Notes: generated by a model not told the origin, from the letters alone. A stretch of DNA of 64,000 nucleotides from WM-3-3 sp041660045 (GCA_041660045.1 JBAZXA010000003.1:1-64000); one strand, 5' to 3'; shown: positions 25,097 through 35,194, counted from the first letter of the stretch. Translations and numbers: made by a program.

Positions 25097-27427
25097 TTGC
25101 TTAGCAAAAAAGCCCTGGCCTATCTCGCGCTTTTTCTCACCCTGGTAGGCATCAGCGCCATACTTTTAGGCAATCGTTTTTATCAACAACTTGCTGCCGA
25201 ATTACCAGACGTTAAATCATTACATAATGTCCAGTACCAAATCCCTTTGAGCGTGTACAGCAAAGACTTGCAACTGATTGCACAATTTGGTGAAAAAAGA
25301 CGGACCCCAATCAATATCAATGAAGTCCCCCAACTTTTAATTAATGCTTTTTTGGCAGCCGAGGACGAGGATTTTTTTAAACACCCAGGTGTAGATTATA
25401 AAGGCTTGGTACGCGCAGCTTGGCAACTGGCCTTAACCGGAAAAAAGAAACAAGGTGGCAGCACCATTACTATGCAAGTGACCCGTAATTTCTTGCTGAA
25501 TAATGAAAAAACCTTTACCCGCAAAATTAAAGAAATCATTTTGGCCTTAAAAATTGAAAATGAATATTCAAAAAATGAAATTCTGGAACTGTATTTAAAC
25601 CAAATTTATATGGGGCATCGGGCTTATGGCATTGTGGCGGCTGCACAAACTTATTATGGCCGCCCGCTTAGCCAATTAGATTTAGCGGAATACGCTATGA
25701 TTGCAGGACTCCCCAAAGCGCCCTCGGCTTATAACCCGATTACGAATGAAGTACGCGCAATCCAACGCCGTAATTACGTGTTACGGCGTATGTTTGAATT
25801 AAACTTTATCAACCAACAAGACTTTGATTATGCTAGCGCGCAGTCCTCTAGCGCTAAGCTTCAGTTTAAGACGCCAGATTCACCAGCACCATTTTTAGCT
25901 GAGATGGTCCGCCAAAAAATGCTGGAAGTTTATGGGGAACAAGCTTATACCTCTGGGCTTAATGTCTACACCACCTTAGATAGCAACTTGCAAAAAGCCG
26001 CCGATGACGCCTTACGCAACGCCCTGCATACCTACGATGAAAGGCATCGCTATTGGTCTCCACCACAAACCAATATCAATAAGACCCAAAACTTTTCTGA
26101 GCTGCCAATTGTTGGCGACACGTTACCCGCTTATATAGTGGCCATTAACAAAACCTCGGTGACTGCTAAACTGCAAAACGATGCCACTATAGAAATTCCC
26201 GGGGAAAATTTTGATTGGCCACAACGCAAAAAAAAGCTCAGTTCACAGCTTAATCCAGGGGATATTGTGCGGGTTAGGGAGTTACCAGATAAAACCTGGG
26301 GCTTAACTCAAATTCCACAAGCGGAAGGTGCGTTTGCCTCCATCAACCCGAACAATGGTGCTATTTTGGCGTTAACAGGCGGCTTTGATTTTTTTTACAA
26401 TAAATATAACCGCGCCACACAATCCAAGCGCCAACCTGGCTCCGGCTTTAAACCCATTATCTATACGGCTGCGCTAGAGGAAGGTTATACCACGGCCAGT
26501 TTAATTAATGATGCGCCGTTAGTCATTGATATCCCTGGACAAGAGACTGAATGGCGGCCTGAAAACTATAATAAGAAATTCTCTGGCCTCACCACCTTAA
26601 GATCGGCACTAACCCATTCTAGAAACATCATATCGATACGCCTATTAAAAGACATTGGTATTACTAAAGCTGTTGATACTGCCAAGCGCTTTGGCTTTAG
26701 CGAAGAACAATTACCTAAGACACTGTCCTTAGCATTAGGTAGCGGTTATGCATCACCATTACAAATGGCACGGGCTTATGCGGTGTTTGCCAATGGTGGC
26801 TTTTTGATTAAACCTTATTTTATCGACCGCATAGTCAGCGATGATGGCAAGTTGATCTATCAGGCCAAACCCAAAACAGCCTGCCCGACATGCGATAGCA
26901 GCCAAGAAATCAACGCCAATTACGCGCCCCGGATTATTTCGCCACGGGTGAATTTTCTGATGAATTCGATGCTCAGGGATGTTGTTCAACGCGGTACGGC
27001 AACAGCCGCAAAAGTTTTGGCAAGACTAGACCTTGCCGGCAAAACAGGTACCACCAATGACCAACGTGATGCCTGGTTTAATGGTTATACCGAAACCAAT
27101 GCCGCAAGCGCGTGGGTAGGCTTTGATAATTTTGCGCCACTAGGTGAGCGTGAAACAGGCGGTGCAGCCGCACTACCCATGTGGATCGATTATATGCGTG
27201 TAGCCTTAAAAGACACCCAAGAAACCGAGCTAATAGCACCGCCAGGTATCTCAAAAGCCTATATCAACCCGTATTCCGGCTTATTAGCGAGTAGCCAAAG
27301 TAAAAGCGGCATTTGGGAGTATTTTCAAACGGAGTTGGTACCCAGCAAAACGGCCTATTCAGAAAATGCCATCGCCGATGGAACCGACGAACCTAACAGC
27401 GAGAAGATTCTAGAGGAACTGTTTTAA
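25097..27427 (+). CDS. mrcA: Penicillin-binding protein 1A
   Basis: 776 residues: an N-terminal anchor helix, a glycosyltransferase-51 domain (EDEDFFKHPGVDYKGLVRA with catalytic Glu, QGGSTITMQ, and KNEILELYLNQIYMG), an OB-like insert, and a transpeptidase domain with the SxxK Ser in PGSGFKPII (about 447-452), the SRN motif, and the KTGT box (about 648). It polymerises and crosslinks peptidoglycan. The start is TTG at 25097, since no ATG fits the anchor helix. Divergence from pilM is conserved in relatives. The symbol ponA is also used. Confidence 0.95.
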   Translation: MLSKKALAYLALFLTLVGISAILLGNRFYQQLAAELPDVKSLHNVQYQIPLSVYSKDLQLIAQFGEKRRTPININEVPQLLINAFLAAEDEDFFKHPGVDYKGLVRAAWQLALTGKKKQGGSTITMQVTRNFLLNNEKTFTRKIKEIILALKIENEYSKNEILELYLNQIYMGHRAYGIVAAAQTYYGRPLSQLDLAEYAMIAGLPKAPSAYNPITNEVRAIQRRNYVLRRMFELNFINQQDFDYASAQSSSAKLQFKTPDSPAPFLAEMVRQKMLEVYGEQAYTSGLNVYTTLDSNLQKAADDALRNALHTYDERHRYWSPPQTNINKTQNFSELPIVGDTLPAYIVAINKTSVTAKLQNDATIEIPGENFDWPQRKKKLSSQLNPGDIVRVRELPDKTWGLTQIPQAEGAFASINPNNGAILALTGGFDFFYNKYNRATQSKRQPGSGFKPIIYTAALEEGYTTASLINDAPLVIDIPGQETEWRPENYNKKFSGLTTLRSALTHSRNIISIRLLKDIGITKAVDTAKRFGFSEEQLPKTLSLALGSGYASPLQMARAYAVFANGGFLIKPYFIDRIVSDDGKLIYQAKPKTACPTCDSSQEINANYAPRIISPRVNFLMNSMLRDVVQRGTATAAKVLARLDLAGKTGTTNDQRDAWFNGYTETNAASAWVGFDNFAPLGERETGGAAALPMWIDYMRVALKDTQETELIAPPGISKAYINPYSGLLASSQSKSGIWEYFQTELVPSKTAYSENAIADGTDEPNSEKILEELF

Positions 27428-27455
27428 AAGACGGTGACTAAAATAGCCTAACCCA

Positions 27456-27501
27456 CCTAGCCTAAATGGGTTATTTAGGCTAGGCCAAAATAAGTTTTGG
27501 C
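27456..27501. terminator. Double hairpin between convergent mrcA and rpmE
   Basis: Two adjacent perfect stems: CCTAGCCTAAAT/ATTTAGGCTAGG (27456-27484, 5-base loop) and GCCAAAA/TTTTGGC (27484-27501, 4-base loop). They share one base and would end transcription from both sides. Confidence 0.75.
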
Positions 27502-27503
27502 GC

Positions 27504-27704
27504 TTATTTGCCGTATTTCTTACGGAATTTGTCTACCCGGCCAGCAGTATCCACAACACGTTGCTTGCCTGTATAAAAGGGATGGCATGCTGAGCAAACT
27601 TCGATTTGCAAATCTTTGCTCAAAATAGAGCCTGTTACAAAGGTGTTACCACAACCACAAGTGACAGTGATTTGTTTATATTCAGGGTGGATGTCTGGTT
27701 TCAT
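27504..27704 (-). CDS. rpmE: 50S ribosomal protein L31
   Basis: 66 residues with the zinc-binding Cys set (VTCGCGNTF and EVCSACHPFYTG), the zinc-containing form of L31. It ends in the usual FRKKYGK tail. It is a single gene convergent with mrcA. The zinc-free paralogue made under zinc starvation is not in this window. Confidence 0.97.
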   Translation of the reverse strand: MKPDIHPEYKQITVTCGCGNTFVTGSILSKDLQIEVCSACHPFYTGKQRVVDTAGRVDKFRKKYGK

Positions 27705-27805
27705 ATCAGTATACTCTACTCTAATAGCGCTTACTCAAAGCACTTATATGTTGTTTAAATAACCCAGTATAATACATTTTTAACTGTACATTAGCAATTC
27801 AAATT

Positions 27806-28573
27806 ATGCGCGTCATTACTTTAAATGCCAACGGAATCCGCTCTGCTGAACGCAAAGGTTTTTTCCCTTGGTTAGAAACACAAGCTGCGGATGTTGTTTG
27901 TATACAAGAAACCAAAGCCCAAATCCATCAACTCGAGGCTGACATTTTTTTCCCTAAAAACTACCACTGTTTTTATCATGACGCGGAAAAAAAAGGTTAC
28001 AGTGGTGTAGCCATCTATGCTAAAAACCAACCCGACCAGATTATTGCAGGGATAGGTTGGGCTGATGTGGATTCCGAAGGCCGTTATATAGAGGCGCGCT
28101 TTGATAATTTAAGCGTGATTTCCCTTTATTTGCCTTCGGGTTCTTCTGGCGAGGAAAGACAAACCATAAAATTTGGGGTGATGAAGCGCTTTTTACCTTA
28201 TTTGGAAGACTGCGCCAAAAGCGGCCGGGACTACATCATCTGCGGCGATTGGAACATTGCCCATAAAAATATAGACTTAAAAAATTGGCGGGGTAACCAG
28301 AAAAACTCCGGCTTTTTGCCCGAAGAACGCGCCTGGTTGGACCAGTTATTTGTCACTGGCCAATGGCACGATGGTTTCCGCGTAATTAATCAAGAAGCGG
28401 ATCAATTTACCTGGTGGTCAAACCGCGGCCAAGCTTGGGCTAAAAACGTGGGCTGGCGCATTGATTACCAGATTGTCAGTGCGGCGCTTAAAGATAAGAT
28501 TATCGGCACGAGTATCTATAAAGATGAACGTTTTTCCGACCATGCCCCACTTATTGTTGATTATGACTTATGA
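27806..28573 (+). CDS. xthA: Exodeoxyribonuclease III
   Basis: 255 residues of the endonuclease/exonuclease/phosphatase fold: LNANGIRSAERKG (catalytic Asn), QETKAQ (metal Glu), GDWNIAHKNIDLKNW (Asp and Asn of the active site), and SDHAPLIVDYDL (catalytic Asp-His). It cuts DNA at abasic sites and trims 3' ends. The last 23 bases overlap the convergent ampG-like gene. Confidence 0.95.
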   Translation: MRVITLNANGIRSAERKGFFPWLETQAADVVCIQETKAQIHQLEADIFFPKNYHCFYHDAEKKGYSGVAIYAKNQPDQIIAGIGWADVDSEGRYIEARFDNLSVISLYLPSGSSGEERQTIKFGVMKRFLPYLEDCAKSGRDYIICGDWNIAHKNIDLKNWRGNQKNSGFLPEERAWLDQLFVTGQWHDGFRVINQEADQFTWWSNRGQAWAKNVGWRIDYQIVSAALKDKIIGTSIYKDERFSDHAPLIVDYDL

Positions 28574-29825
28574 GTGCCTCGGCTTTATCATTATCCCCAT
28601 ACCATGGCGCCACCTTAAATAACAACAACATACCTGGCACAGCCATAACAAAACACCCCAAAAAAAAATTCCGCCAACCCAACCACTCCACCAAATAGCC
28701 GGTTGCGGCATTGGCGAAAGTACGCGGCAAAGCGGCAAGACTAGTAAATAAGGCAAATTGGGTGGCGGTATACAAAGGATGCGTGGCGCGAGCGATAAAC
28801 GCCACAAAAGCCGCCGTCCCAAGCCCTACCCCCAGCGCCTCAAGTGCAATAACCGCTGCCAACCAAAGTACCTGATGACCTTGCATCGCCAACCAAGCAA
28901 AACCGAGTATCGCTAGCATTTGCACCAGCCCAAATAGCCACAAGGCGCGGTTAATCCCTAACCGCATCATCCAGATGCCACCTAGCAAGCCGCCAATGAC
29001 GCTAGGCCAAAGCCCCGCATTTTTTGCAATTAAGCCAATTTCGGTTTTAGAAAAACCCATGTCCAGATAAAACGGCGTTGCCAACGCAGTGGCCATACTA
29101 TCGCCAAGTTTATAAAACAACACAAAAGCCAGTATCAACATAGCCGGCTTTAGACCTCGGCTACGGAACTCCAAAAAAGGTTCGATCACAGCCGCTTCTA
29201 AAGTTTTTGGCACACCTTTTAGTTCTGGCTCCTTTACCCAAAGTGTCATTAAAATACCCGGCAACATAAATAAGGCGGTAATCAAGTAAACGCTTTGCCA
29301 CGGCAAGTGATCCGCCAAGATAAGGGACAATGCCCCTGGCACTAAACTAGCAATTTTATAGGCATTGACATGAATCGCATTACCTAGGCCTAACTCATTA
29401 TCTAACAACAGCTCACGGCGATAAGCATCCAATACTATATCTTGCGAGGCACTGAAAAATGCAACCAGTACCGAGATATTAATAATCGCGTTTAAATCTA
29501 ATTTTGCATTCAGATACCCATAAGCTGGCAACGTCAAAAGCAAAGCAATTTGTGTCATCAATAACCAACCCCGTCGCCTTCCTAACGGTGGTATATATCG
29601 ATCAAATAAAGGCGCCCAAAGAAATTTCCAGGTAAATGGCAACTGGATTAGTGAAAACAAGCCTATAGACTTTAGATCGACGCCTTCGCTGCGCAACCAA
29701 GCCGGGACTAAACTAATTAACAGATATAACGGCAAACCCGAACTAAATCCCGTGAAGATGCAAATCAGCAAGCGTCGATTGTGCAGCATCTGCCAAATGG
29801 TAATTTGGTCTTTGATTGTAGGCAT
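28551..29825 (-). CDS. ampG: AmpG-like major-facilitator permease (muropeptide uptake)
   Basis: About 424 residues, twelve hydrophobic helices. The N-terminal signature FTGFSSGLPLYLLISLVPAWL, KFLWAPLFDRY and GRRRGWLLMTQ are typical of AmpG, which brings cell-wall recycling products (GlcNAc-anhydroMurNAc peptides) into the cytoplasm. I start at ATG 29825; the TTG just before is in frame. The gene is convergent with xthA and stands alone. Two AmpG-type paralogues occur in some relatives, so the exact substrate is not certain. Confidence 0.87.
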   Translation of the reverse strand: MPTIKDQITIWQMLHNRRLLICIFTGFSSGLPLYLLISLVPAWLRSEGVDLKSIGLFSLIQLPFTWKFLWAPLFDRYIPPLGRRRGWLLMTQIALLLTLPAYGYLNAKLDLNAIINISVLVAFFSASQDIVLDAYRRELLLDNELGLGNAIHVNAYKIASLVPGALSLILADHLPWQSVYLITALFMLPGILMTLWVKEPELKGVPKTLEAAVIEPFLEFRSRGLKPAMLILAFVLFYKLGDSMATALATPFYLDMGFSKTEIGLIAKNAGLWPSVIGGLLGGIWMMRLGINRALWLFGLVQMLAILGFAWLAMQGHQVLWLAAVIALEALGVGLGTAAFVAFIARATHPLYTATQFALFTSLAALPRTFANAATGYLVEWLGWRNFFLGCFVMAVPGMLLLFKVAPWYGDNDKAEALISHNQQ

Positions 29826-29935
29826 CAAGTAAATATCCTATACAGCAGACTTTAGCGTTGGGGATAAATAAAATAGGCTGATTATTTCAGTACAGAAAGA
29901 CACCCCATCTTAAAAACAAATCCGCAGATAAAACA

Positions 29936-29962
29936 AAATCGGGATCACAAGGATCCCGATTT
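29936..29962. terminator. Terminator downstream of nhaD
   Basis: An 11-bp perfect stem AAATCGGGATC/GATCCCGATTT with a 5-base loop, 42 bp past the nhaD stop on the minus strand, followed there by a T-rich run. Confidence 0.8.
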
Positions 29963-30003
29963 AGACATACCATAACCCGCCTAGCAGCAGGCTAGCTTAA
30001 ACA

Positions 30004-31362
30004 TCAACCATTGATTAAATAGTTTGCAATAATACTGGCGGCATAGCCACCCGCAATTGCAGGCGTCCATTTTAGATGGCTAAAAAATGTATACTTATGA
30101 TTGGACTGCCCCATTAAGGCTACCCCAGCTGCTGACCCTACCGATAATAACGAGCCACCAACACCTGCCGTCAACGTGACCAATAACCATTGATACAACT
30201 CCATATCCAAGTTCATATTCAAAACCGCAAACATCACTGGAATATTGTCAACAACAGCTGAAATCAAACCTACGAGGATATTTGAGGTAGTCGGCCCCAA
30301 TGTTTCATACATAGCGCCTGACAACAACTCCAAATAGCCGATATAACCTAAACCACCAACGGCAAAAACGACGCCAAAGAAAAACAGCAAGGTATCCCAT
30401 TCGGCATGGCGCACTTTGTTAAAGATATCAAAACCATCATCACCTTCCACCCGATAATGGGTTTTTAAATAAAAGCCATACAACATCAATACCGACAAGC
30501 CGACCATCATGCCCATAAAAGGTGGCAAATGCAGGACTTGTTTAAAGCTAACGGCTGTTGCAATCGTCAATAAAAACATAATGCAAATTTGTACTGCCCC
30601 TTCTTTCAAAGGCACTGCCACTTCATCAGTTGCTTCTGGGTATTCATCGGGTACCGCAAAATACATCACCGCGGCAGGCACGCCGTAATTGACCACAGAA
30701 GGTATAAACAACTTAAAGAAGTCAAAGAATTCAGCATAGCCAGCTTGCCACACCATTAGCGTCGTAATGTCACCAAAAGGGCAAAAAGCCCCGCCCGCAT
30801 TGGCTGCAACCACTAAATTGACAAAACCTATGCTAATAAAGGTTGGATTTTTAGCACCTACCGCCATCACCACGGCACCAACCAATAATGCTGCGGTTAA
30901 ATTATCAGCCACTGCAGATAAGAAAAAGGTAATCACCCCAGTTATTAAGAATAATTTACGATAACCAAACTGTTTTCTTACCAACCAAGACCTTAATGCC
31001 TCAAACACATTTCGCTCAGCCATCGAGTTAATGTAAGTCATTGCCACCAGCAAAAACAACATTAACTCGGCATACTCTTTAAGGTTGTTTTCGAAGGCTT
31101 CATGCAAATCTTCGGTAGAAACCCCCGCTTGTGCCGCTAAAATAGCAGCATGCGCCCAAATTATCCCAGCCGCCAAAATAACTGGCTTGGATTTACGAAG
31201 GTGAGTAAACTCCTCCGTCATCACAAAACCATAAGCAATTATAAATACCAATACCGTATAAATGCCTCGTTCTGTGCCTGTTAAGCCCAGATTTTCAGAA
31301 CCGCTAGCCATCGCCATTTCTGGCAAAAACAAAGCGCATAACAAAATCAATAAAGATCGCAC
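30004..31362 (-). CDS. nhaD: NhaD-type sodium/proton antiporter
   Basis: About 453 residues from the chosen GTG, with a signal-like N-terminus (VRSLLILLCALFLPEMAMA) and a dozen hydrophobic helices of the ion-transporter superfamily. Conserved pieces include ATLLVGAVVMAVGAKNPT-type helices, GGAFCPFGDITTLMVWQAG and SAVVDNIPVMFAVLNM. It expels sodium in exchange for protons. The frame is open to an ATG at 31440, but GGGAG placed eight bases before the GTG at 31362 favours the shorter form. The gene is monocistronic and divergent from the sulfite reductase. Confidence 0.93.
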   Translation of the reverse strand: MRSLLILLCALFLPEMAMASGSENLGLTGTERGIYTVLVFIIAYGFVMTEEFTHLRKSKPVILAAGIIWAHAAILAAQAGVSTEDLHEAFENNLKEYAELMLFLLVAMTYINSMAERNVFEALRSWLVRKQFGYRKLFLITGVITFFLSAVADNLTAALLVGAVVMAVGAKNPTFISIGFVNLVVAANAGGAFCPFGDITTLMVWQAGYAEFFDFFKLFIPSVVNYGVPAAVMYFAVPDEYPEATDEVAVPLKEGAVQICIMFLLTIATAVSFKQVLHLPPFMGMMVGLSVLMLYGFYLKTHYRVEGDDGFDIFNKVRHAEWDTLLFFFGVVFAVGGLGYIGYLELLSGAMYETLGPTTSNILVGLISAVVDNIPVMFAVLNMNLDMELYQWLLVTLTAGVGGSLLSVGSAAGVALMGQSNHKYTFFSHLKWTPAIAGGYAASIIANYLING

Positions 31363-31504
31363 AAAAATATCTCCCAAATTTTTTATTATTAACAGCCTAG
31401 AATAAGCACACAGAAACCCAGCTGCGAATAGTATCACCATATAATAATCTTTGTCATTTTAAGACTCGCAGTATATGATTATCATCTGTATAACCCGCCT
31501 TAAC

Positions 31505-31516
31505 GGCCTATAGGCC
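31505..31516. promoter_or_regulatory. Perfect palindrome just before the sulfite reductase gene
   Basis: GGCCTATAGGCC is a 12-bp perfect palindrome whose end is nine bases before the ATG at 31525. At this place it could be an operator over the leader or mask the ribosome site; no ordinary ribosome site is seen. Confidence 0.3.
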
Positions 31517-31524
31517 TAATATCA

Positions 31525-33180
31525 ATGTACCAGTACAACGAACACGACCAAACCCTAATTGAAGAACGCGTAGCCCAATTTAGACGACAAACTGACGGTT
31601 ATCTAAACGGGTCAATTTCTGAAGACCAATTCCGCGCCTTGCGCTTAATGAATGGCCTTTATATTCAAACGCATGCGCCTATGCTACGTATAGCCGTGCC
31701 GTATGGCCTGTTATCGTCTAGGCAATTGCGCAAACTAGCCTATATTGCCCGCGTTTATGACAAAAACTACTGCCATGTCACGACCCGGCAAAATATCCAA
31801 TTTAACTGGCCTAAGCTAGAACAAGTCCCGGATATTTTAGCTGAATTGGCACAAGTGCAAATGCACGCCATTCAAACCAGTGGCAACTGCATCAGAAACA
31901 CCACATCAGATCATCTAGCTGGTGTTTGCACCGATGAAATTGAAGACCCCAGGCCTTATTGCGAAATCATCCGGCAATGGAGTACTTTGCATCCTGAATT
32001 TGCTTATTTGCCACGTAAATTTAAAATTGCCGTGAGTGGTTCTTTACAAGACCGGGCAGCCACACAGTTACATGACATAGGCGTACATTTAGTTAAAAAT
32101 GCAGCAGGCGAAACCGGTTTTGAAATTTTGGTAGGTGGCGGCTTAGGCCGTACCCCCGTGATTGGCCAAGTGATACGCCCATTTTTAGAAAAAAAGCATT
32201 TAATCTCCTATTTGGAGGCCATCGTCCGCATCTACAACCTGTTTGGGCGACGGGACAACAAATATAAGGCCCGCATAAAAATTCTGGTAAAAGAAACCAG
32301 TTTGGCTAAATTTAGCACCCTGGTTGAAGCGCAATGGCAACGTATTAAAGACGGCATGGAACTTAGCGACGACCATATCGCCAATATTAAAGGCCACTTT
32401 AAAGCGCCAGCCTATGATGACACTGCCCAAGCAGGCAGCGCACAACTGCAAACCCAACTTGCCAGCGATGCAAGCTTTGCCACTTGGTTTAAGTACAATA
32501 GTCTAGAGCACAAAATAGCGGGCTACCGTATCGTGTTTCTGTCTTTAAAAGCCCCCGGCATAGCGCCTGGGGACTTAACAGACAACCAGCTAGACGCCGT
32601 TGCCGATTTAGCCGACCAATACAGTTTTGGCGAAGTGCGCAACAGCCATCGACAAAACATGGTCTTAGCCGATGTTAAGCAAGCAGACCTTTATGCGCTC
32701 TGGCAAAAGCTGGTGCAATTAAACCTTGCCACCCCAAATATAGGCACTGTGACCGATTTGATTTGCTGCCCCGGCCTTGATTTTTGCTCGTTGGCCAATG
32801 CTGGCTCTATTGGTATCGCCAAAGAGATAAATGACGCCATCGATAATTTAGATTATTTGTATGACATAGGCGAACTTAAAATTAACATCTCAGGCTGCAT
32901 GAATGGTTGCGCCCATCAAAGCGTAGGTCATATCGGCGTACTGGGTGTCGATAAAAATGGCATCGAATGGTACCAGCTGACCCTAGGCGGCTCATCAGAT
33001 AACCAAGCCGCGTTAGGCGAACGCCTTGGGCCTGCCATTGCCAAAAATGATATTACCCAAGCTATCACCACAATCTTAGATGTCTATATTAAACAGCGCC
33101 AGGAAGATGAAAGCTTCCTAAGCATGGTTAATCGTGTGGGCATGGGGCCTTTCAAAGAAAAAGTTTATGCAAATAATTAA
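31525..33180 (+). CDS. Siroheme-dependent sulfite reductase (CysI/NirA-type)
   Basis: 551 residues with two ferredoxin-like repeats and two siroheme-binding halves. N-terminal HVTTRQNIQFNW and SGNCIRNTTSDHLAGV are typical; the 4Fe-4S/siroheme ligands are CCPGLDFC (about 414-421) and CMNGC (about 458-462). The neighbouring DUF934 gene, overlapping by 14 bases, is a common partner of assimilatory sulfite reductases, so sulfite rather than nitrite is the likely substrate. With the cysH-encoded APS reductase at 8271 this gives the sulfate-to-sulfide route. Nitrite reductase activity is the main alternative. Confidence 0.9.
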   Translation: MYQYNEHDQTLIEERVAQFRRQTDGYLNGSISEDQFRALRLMNGLYIQTHAPMLRIAVPYGLLSSRQLRKLAYIARVYDKNYCHVTTRQNIQFNWPKLEQVPDILAELAQVQMHAIQTSGNCIRNTTSDHLAGVCTDEIEDPRPYCEIIRQWSTLHPEFAYLPRKFKIAVSGSLQDRAATQLHDIGVHLVKNAAGETGFEILVGGGLGRTPVIGQVIRPFLEKKHLISYLEAIVRIYNLFGRRDNKYKARIKILVKETSLAKFSTLVEAQWQRIKDGMELSDDHIANIKGHFKAPAYDDTAQAGSAQLQTQLASDASFATWFKYNSLEHKIAGYRIVFLSLKAPGIAPGDLTDNQLDAVADLADQYSFGEVRNSHRQNMVLADVKQADLYALWQKLVQLNLATPNIGTVTDLICCPGLDFCSLANAGSIGIAKEINDAIDNLDYLYDIGELKINISGCMNGCAHQSVGHIGVLGVDKNGIEWYQLTLGGSSDNQAALGERLGPAIAKNDITQAITTILDVYIKQRQEDESFLSMVNRVGMGPFKEKVYANN

Positions 33181-33616
33181 AAACCAACAAATTATAGACG
33201 ATACCTGGCTAAGCCTTGCCGATGACGACGCCATTAAAACGGGCGATATTTGTATTTCGCTAAGCCGCTGGCAACAAGACAAAGCCCAGTTAATAAACCA
33301 TCAAGGTCTGCTTGGTGTGCAAATAGAACCGACTGAAGTTATTTCTGACATTGCAGCAGATTTAGGGCAATTTGCCATGGTGGCCATTAATTTTCCGGTA
33401 TTTTCGGATGGCCGCGGTTTTTCTCATGCCCAAATGCTCTCTGGACAATACGGCTACACCGGCGAAATCCGCGCTGTCGGCCAGTTTATGGTTGAACAAG
33501 TATTCTATTTATCCCGCGTGGGCTTTAATAGCTTTTGCTTAGCCAACCCTGCTGAATTACCAGGCGCATTGGCCAGCCTTAATGACTTTTCTGTAAGCTA
33601 CCAGCTAGCCGTTTAA
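33167..33616 (+). CDS. DUF934-family protein, sulfite reductase partner
   Basis: 149 residues from ATG 33167, which overlaps the end of the sulfite reductase gene. It contains the family core FPVFSDGRGFSHAQMLSG-type motif and GEIRAVGQFMVEQVFYLSRVGF. DUF934 proteins are usually encoded directly after CysI-type reductases in proteobacteria and are thought to assist or donate electrons to that enzyme; the mechanism is not settled. The longer open frame from 33134 lies inside the upstream gene and is not needed. Confidence 0.88.
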   Translation: MQIIKNQQIIDDTWLSLADDDAIKTGDICISLSRWQQDKAQLINHQGLLGVQIEPTEVISDIAADLGQFAMVAINFPVFSDGRGFSHAQMLSGQYGYTGEIRAVGQFMVEQVFYLSRVGFNSFCLANPAELPGALASLNDFSVSYQLAV

Positions 33617-33783
33617 GCAAGCCTTTAAGCTAAACACCGCTTATAGACGTGACCTTCCAAGTCGTAGCCCTGCATCATCAACTCAGCGCAGGCTGTGCAT
33701 ATCCCCTTGGCGCGCCATAGTAAAACGCTAAACTGCGCTAGACCACACATAGATAGCGTCTATTTTTAAACTTTATACACATA

Positions 33784-33819
33784 AAAAAACCCCGGCCAGT
33801 TTCCTGGTCGGGGTTTTTT
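33784..33819. terminator. Bidirectional terminator between DUF934 gene and ctpA
   Basis: Stem AAAAAACCCCGGCCAG / CTGGTCGGGGTTTTTT with one G-T wobble and a short TTTC loop, between convergent genes. The rest of this 234-bp gap shows no gene. Confidence 0.9.
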
Positions 33820-33850
33820 CTGACTGCCTATATTTAACTTTTAACCAATA

Positions 33851-35194
33851 CTAGTGGCCAATAATGGTCATGCCTTTTAATAACATCAAGGCTTCGTATA
33901 AGGGATAGTCTTTAGTGTCCACACCCGTCTTAGCATTGTCAGCCCCTGCTTTTTCCGCTTCATTAAGATTTACCGCGGGCTTAGTTTCAGGCTTCCCATT
34001 GGCATTTTGTAAATGGCGTGAAAGATCAGCTTCTTTTACCGGATTAAATTCTGGTGTATCCAGTGACTCTAATTTTACCCGGGCCAAAGCAACATCAGGC
34101 TCAATACCTTCGGCCTGTATTGAACGCCCTGATGGAGTAAAATAACGCGCAGTCGTTAACTTAACAGCGGCACCATTACTGGTAGGCAAAATAGTTTGCA
34201 CCGAGCCTTTACCAAATGATTTCTCACCCATAATCACAGCGCGCTTTTGGTCTTGCAATGCACCGGCGACAATTTCTGAGGCTGACGCTGAACCTGAGTT
34301 AATCAACACTACCATTGCTGCGCCATCAATCTGATCATCTGGCGAGGCGTTAAAACGCATTTCCGAATTTTCGATACGGCCTTCGGTATATACGATCAAA
34401 CCACTTTTTAGGAAAGCATCACTAACTTCAACCGCCGCATTTAATACACCGCCTGGGTTATTTCTTAAATCCAAAACCAAACCTTTTAAATTACCGCCGT
34501 TTTCTTTTTTCAATTCAGCAATAGCTTCTTTTAAACTTTCACCGGTCCTGGATTGGAAACTGCTGATCCGGACATAACCATAGCTTTTCTCTAACAAGCG
34601 GCTTTTTACACTCTTAACTTTGATGATATCTCGCAACAAAGTTAATTTTAGTGGCGCTTCTTCACCTTCACGCACGATAGTCAGCAAAATTTTGCTACCT
34701 GGCTCACCGCGCATGATTTTAACCGCCTCATTCAGCGAAAGACCTTTTACCGGCTGCTCATCCAAACGCACGATCAAGTCCCCTGCCTTTACCCCAGCCC
34801 GCTGAGCTGGCGTATCATCGATAGGTGAAACCACTTTGACAAAGCCGTTTTCCATGGTGACTTCAATGCCTAGCCCACCAAACTGGCCTGTAGTGCCTTC
34901 TTTTAATTCCTGATATTCTTCAGCGACTAAGTATGCCGAATGCGGATCAAGGCCAGTTAACATACCGCGTATGGCATCTTCGAGTAATTTTTTGTCGGAA
35001 ACCGGTTCAACATAGTCGCGTTTAATCCGGCCAAAAACTTCTGTAAAGGCCCTAAGATCCTCAAACGGCAACACTTCTTTGTCGACAGAGGCATCACCAT
35101 TATCTTTTTCAGCAAAGACACTGCCACAGATGGCCATAAAAATGCCCACCATAATTCCCAACGATAAAATTAATAAATTTTTCTTTTTTAGCAT
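33851..35194 (-). CDS. ctpA: Carboxy-terminal processing protease (S41)
   Basis: 447 residues: signal anchor (7-28), a PDZ domain at about 100-190 (GGLGIEVTMENGFVKVVSP), and the S41 catalytic domain with the nucleophile Ser in SGSASASE (300-307) and the Lys of FGKG (Lys329). Such enzymes trim C-termini of periplasmic proteins and often control peptidoglycan hydrolases. It follows envC (activator of septal amidases) by 75 bp, the common gpmI-envC-ctpA order in gammaproteobacteria and consistent with a cell-wall role. Confidence 0.95.
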   Translation of the reverse strand: MLKKKNLLILSLGIMVGIFMAICGSVFAEKDNGDASVDKEVLPFEDLRAFTEVFGRIKRDYVEPVSDKKLLEDAIRGMLTGLDPHSAYLVAEEYQELKEGTTGQFGGLGIEVTMENGFVKVVSPIDDTPAQRAGVKAGDLIVRLDEQPVKGLSLNEAVKIMRGEPGSKILLTIVREGEEAPLKLTLLRDIIKVKSVKSRLLEKSYGYVRISSFQSRTGESLKEAIAELKKENGGNLKGLVLDLRNNPGGVLNAAVEVSDAFLKSGLIVYTEGRIENSEMRFNASPDDQIDGAAMVVLINSGSASASEIVAGALQDQKRAVIMGEKSFGKGSVQTILPTSNGAAVKLTTARYFTPSGRSIQAEGIEPDVALARVKLESLDTPEFNPVKEADLSRHLQNANGKPETKPAVNLNEAEKAGADNAKTGVDTKDYPLYEALMLLKGMTIIGH

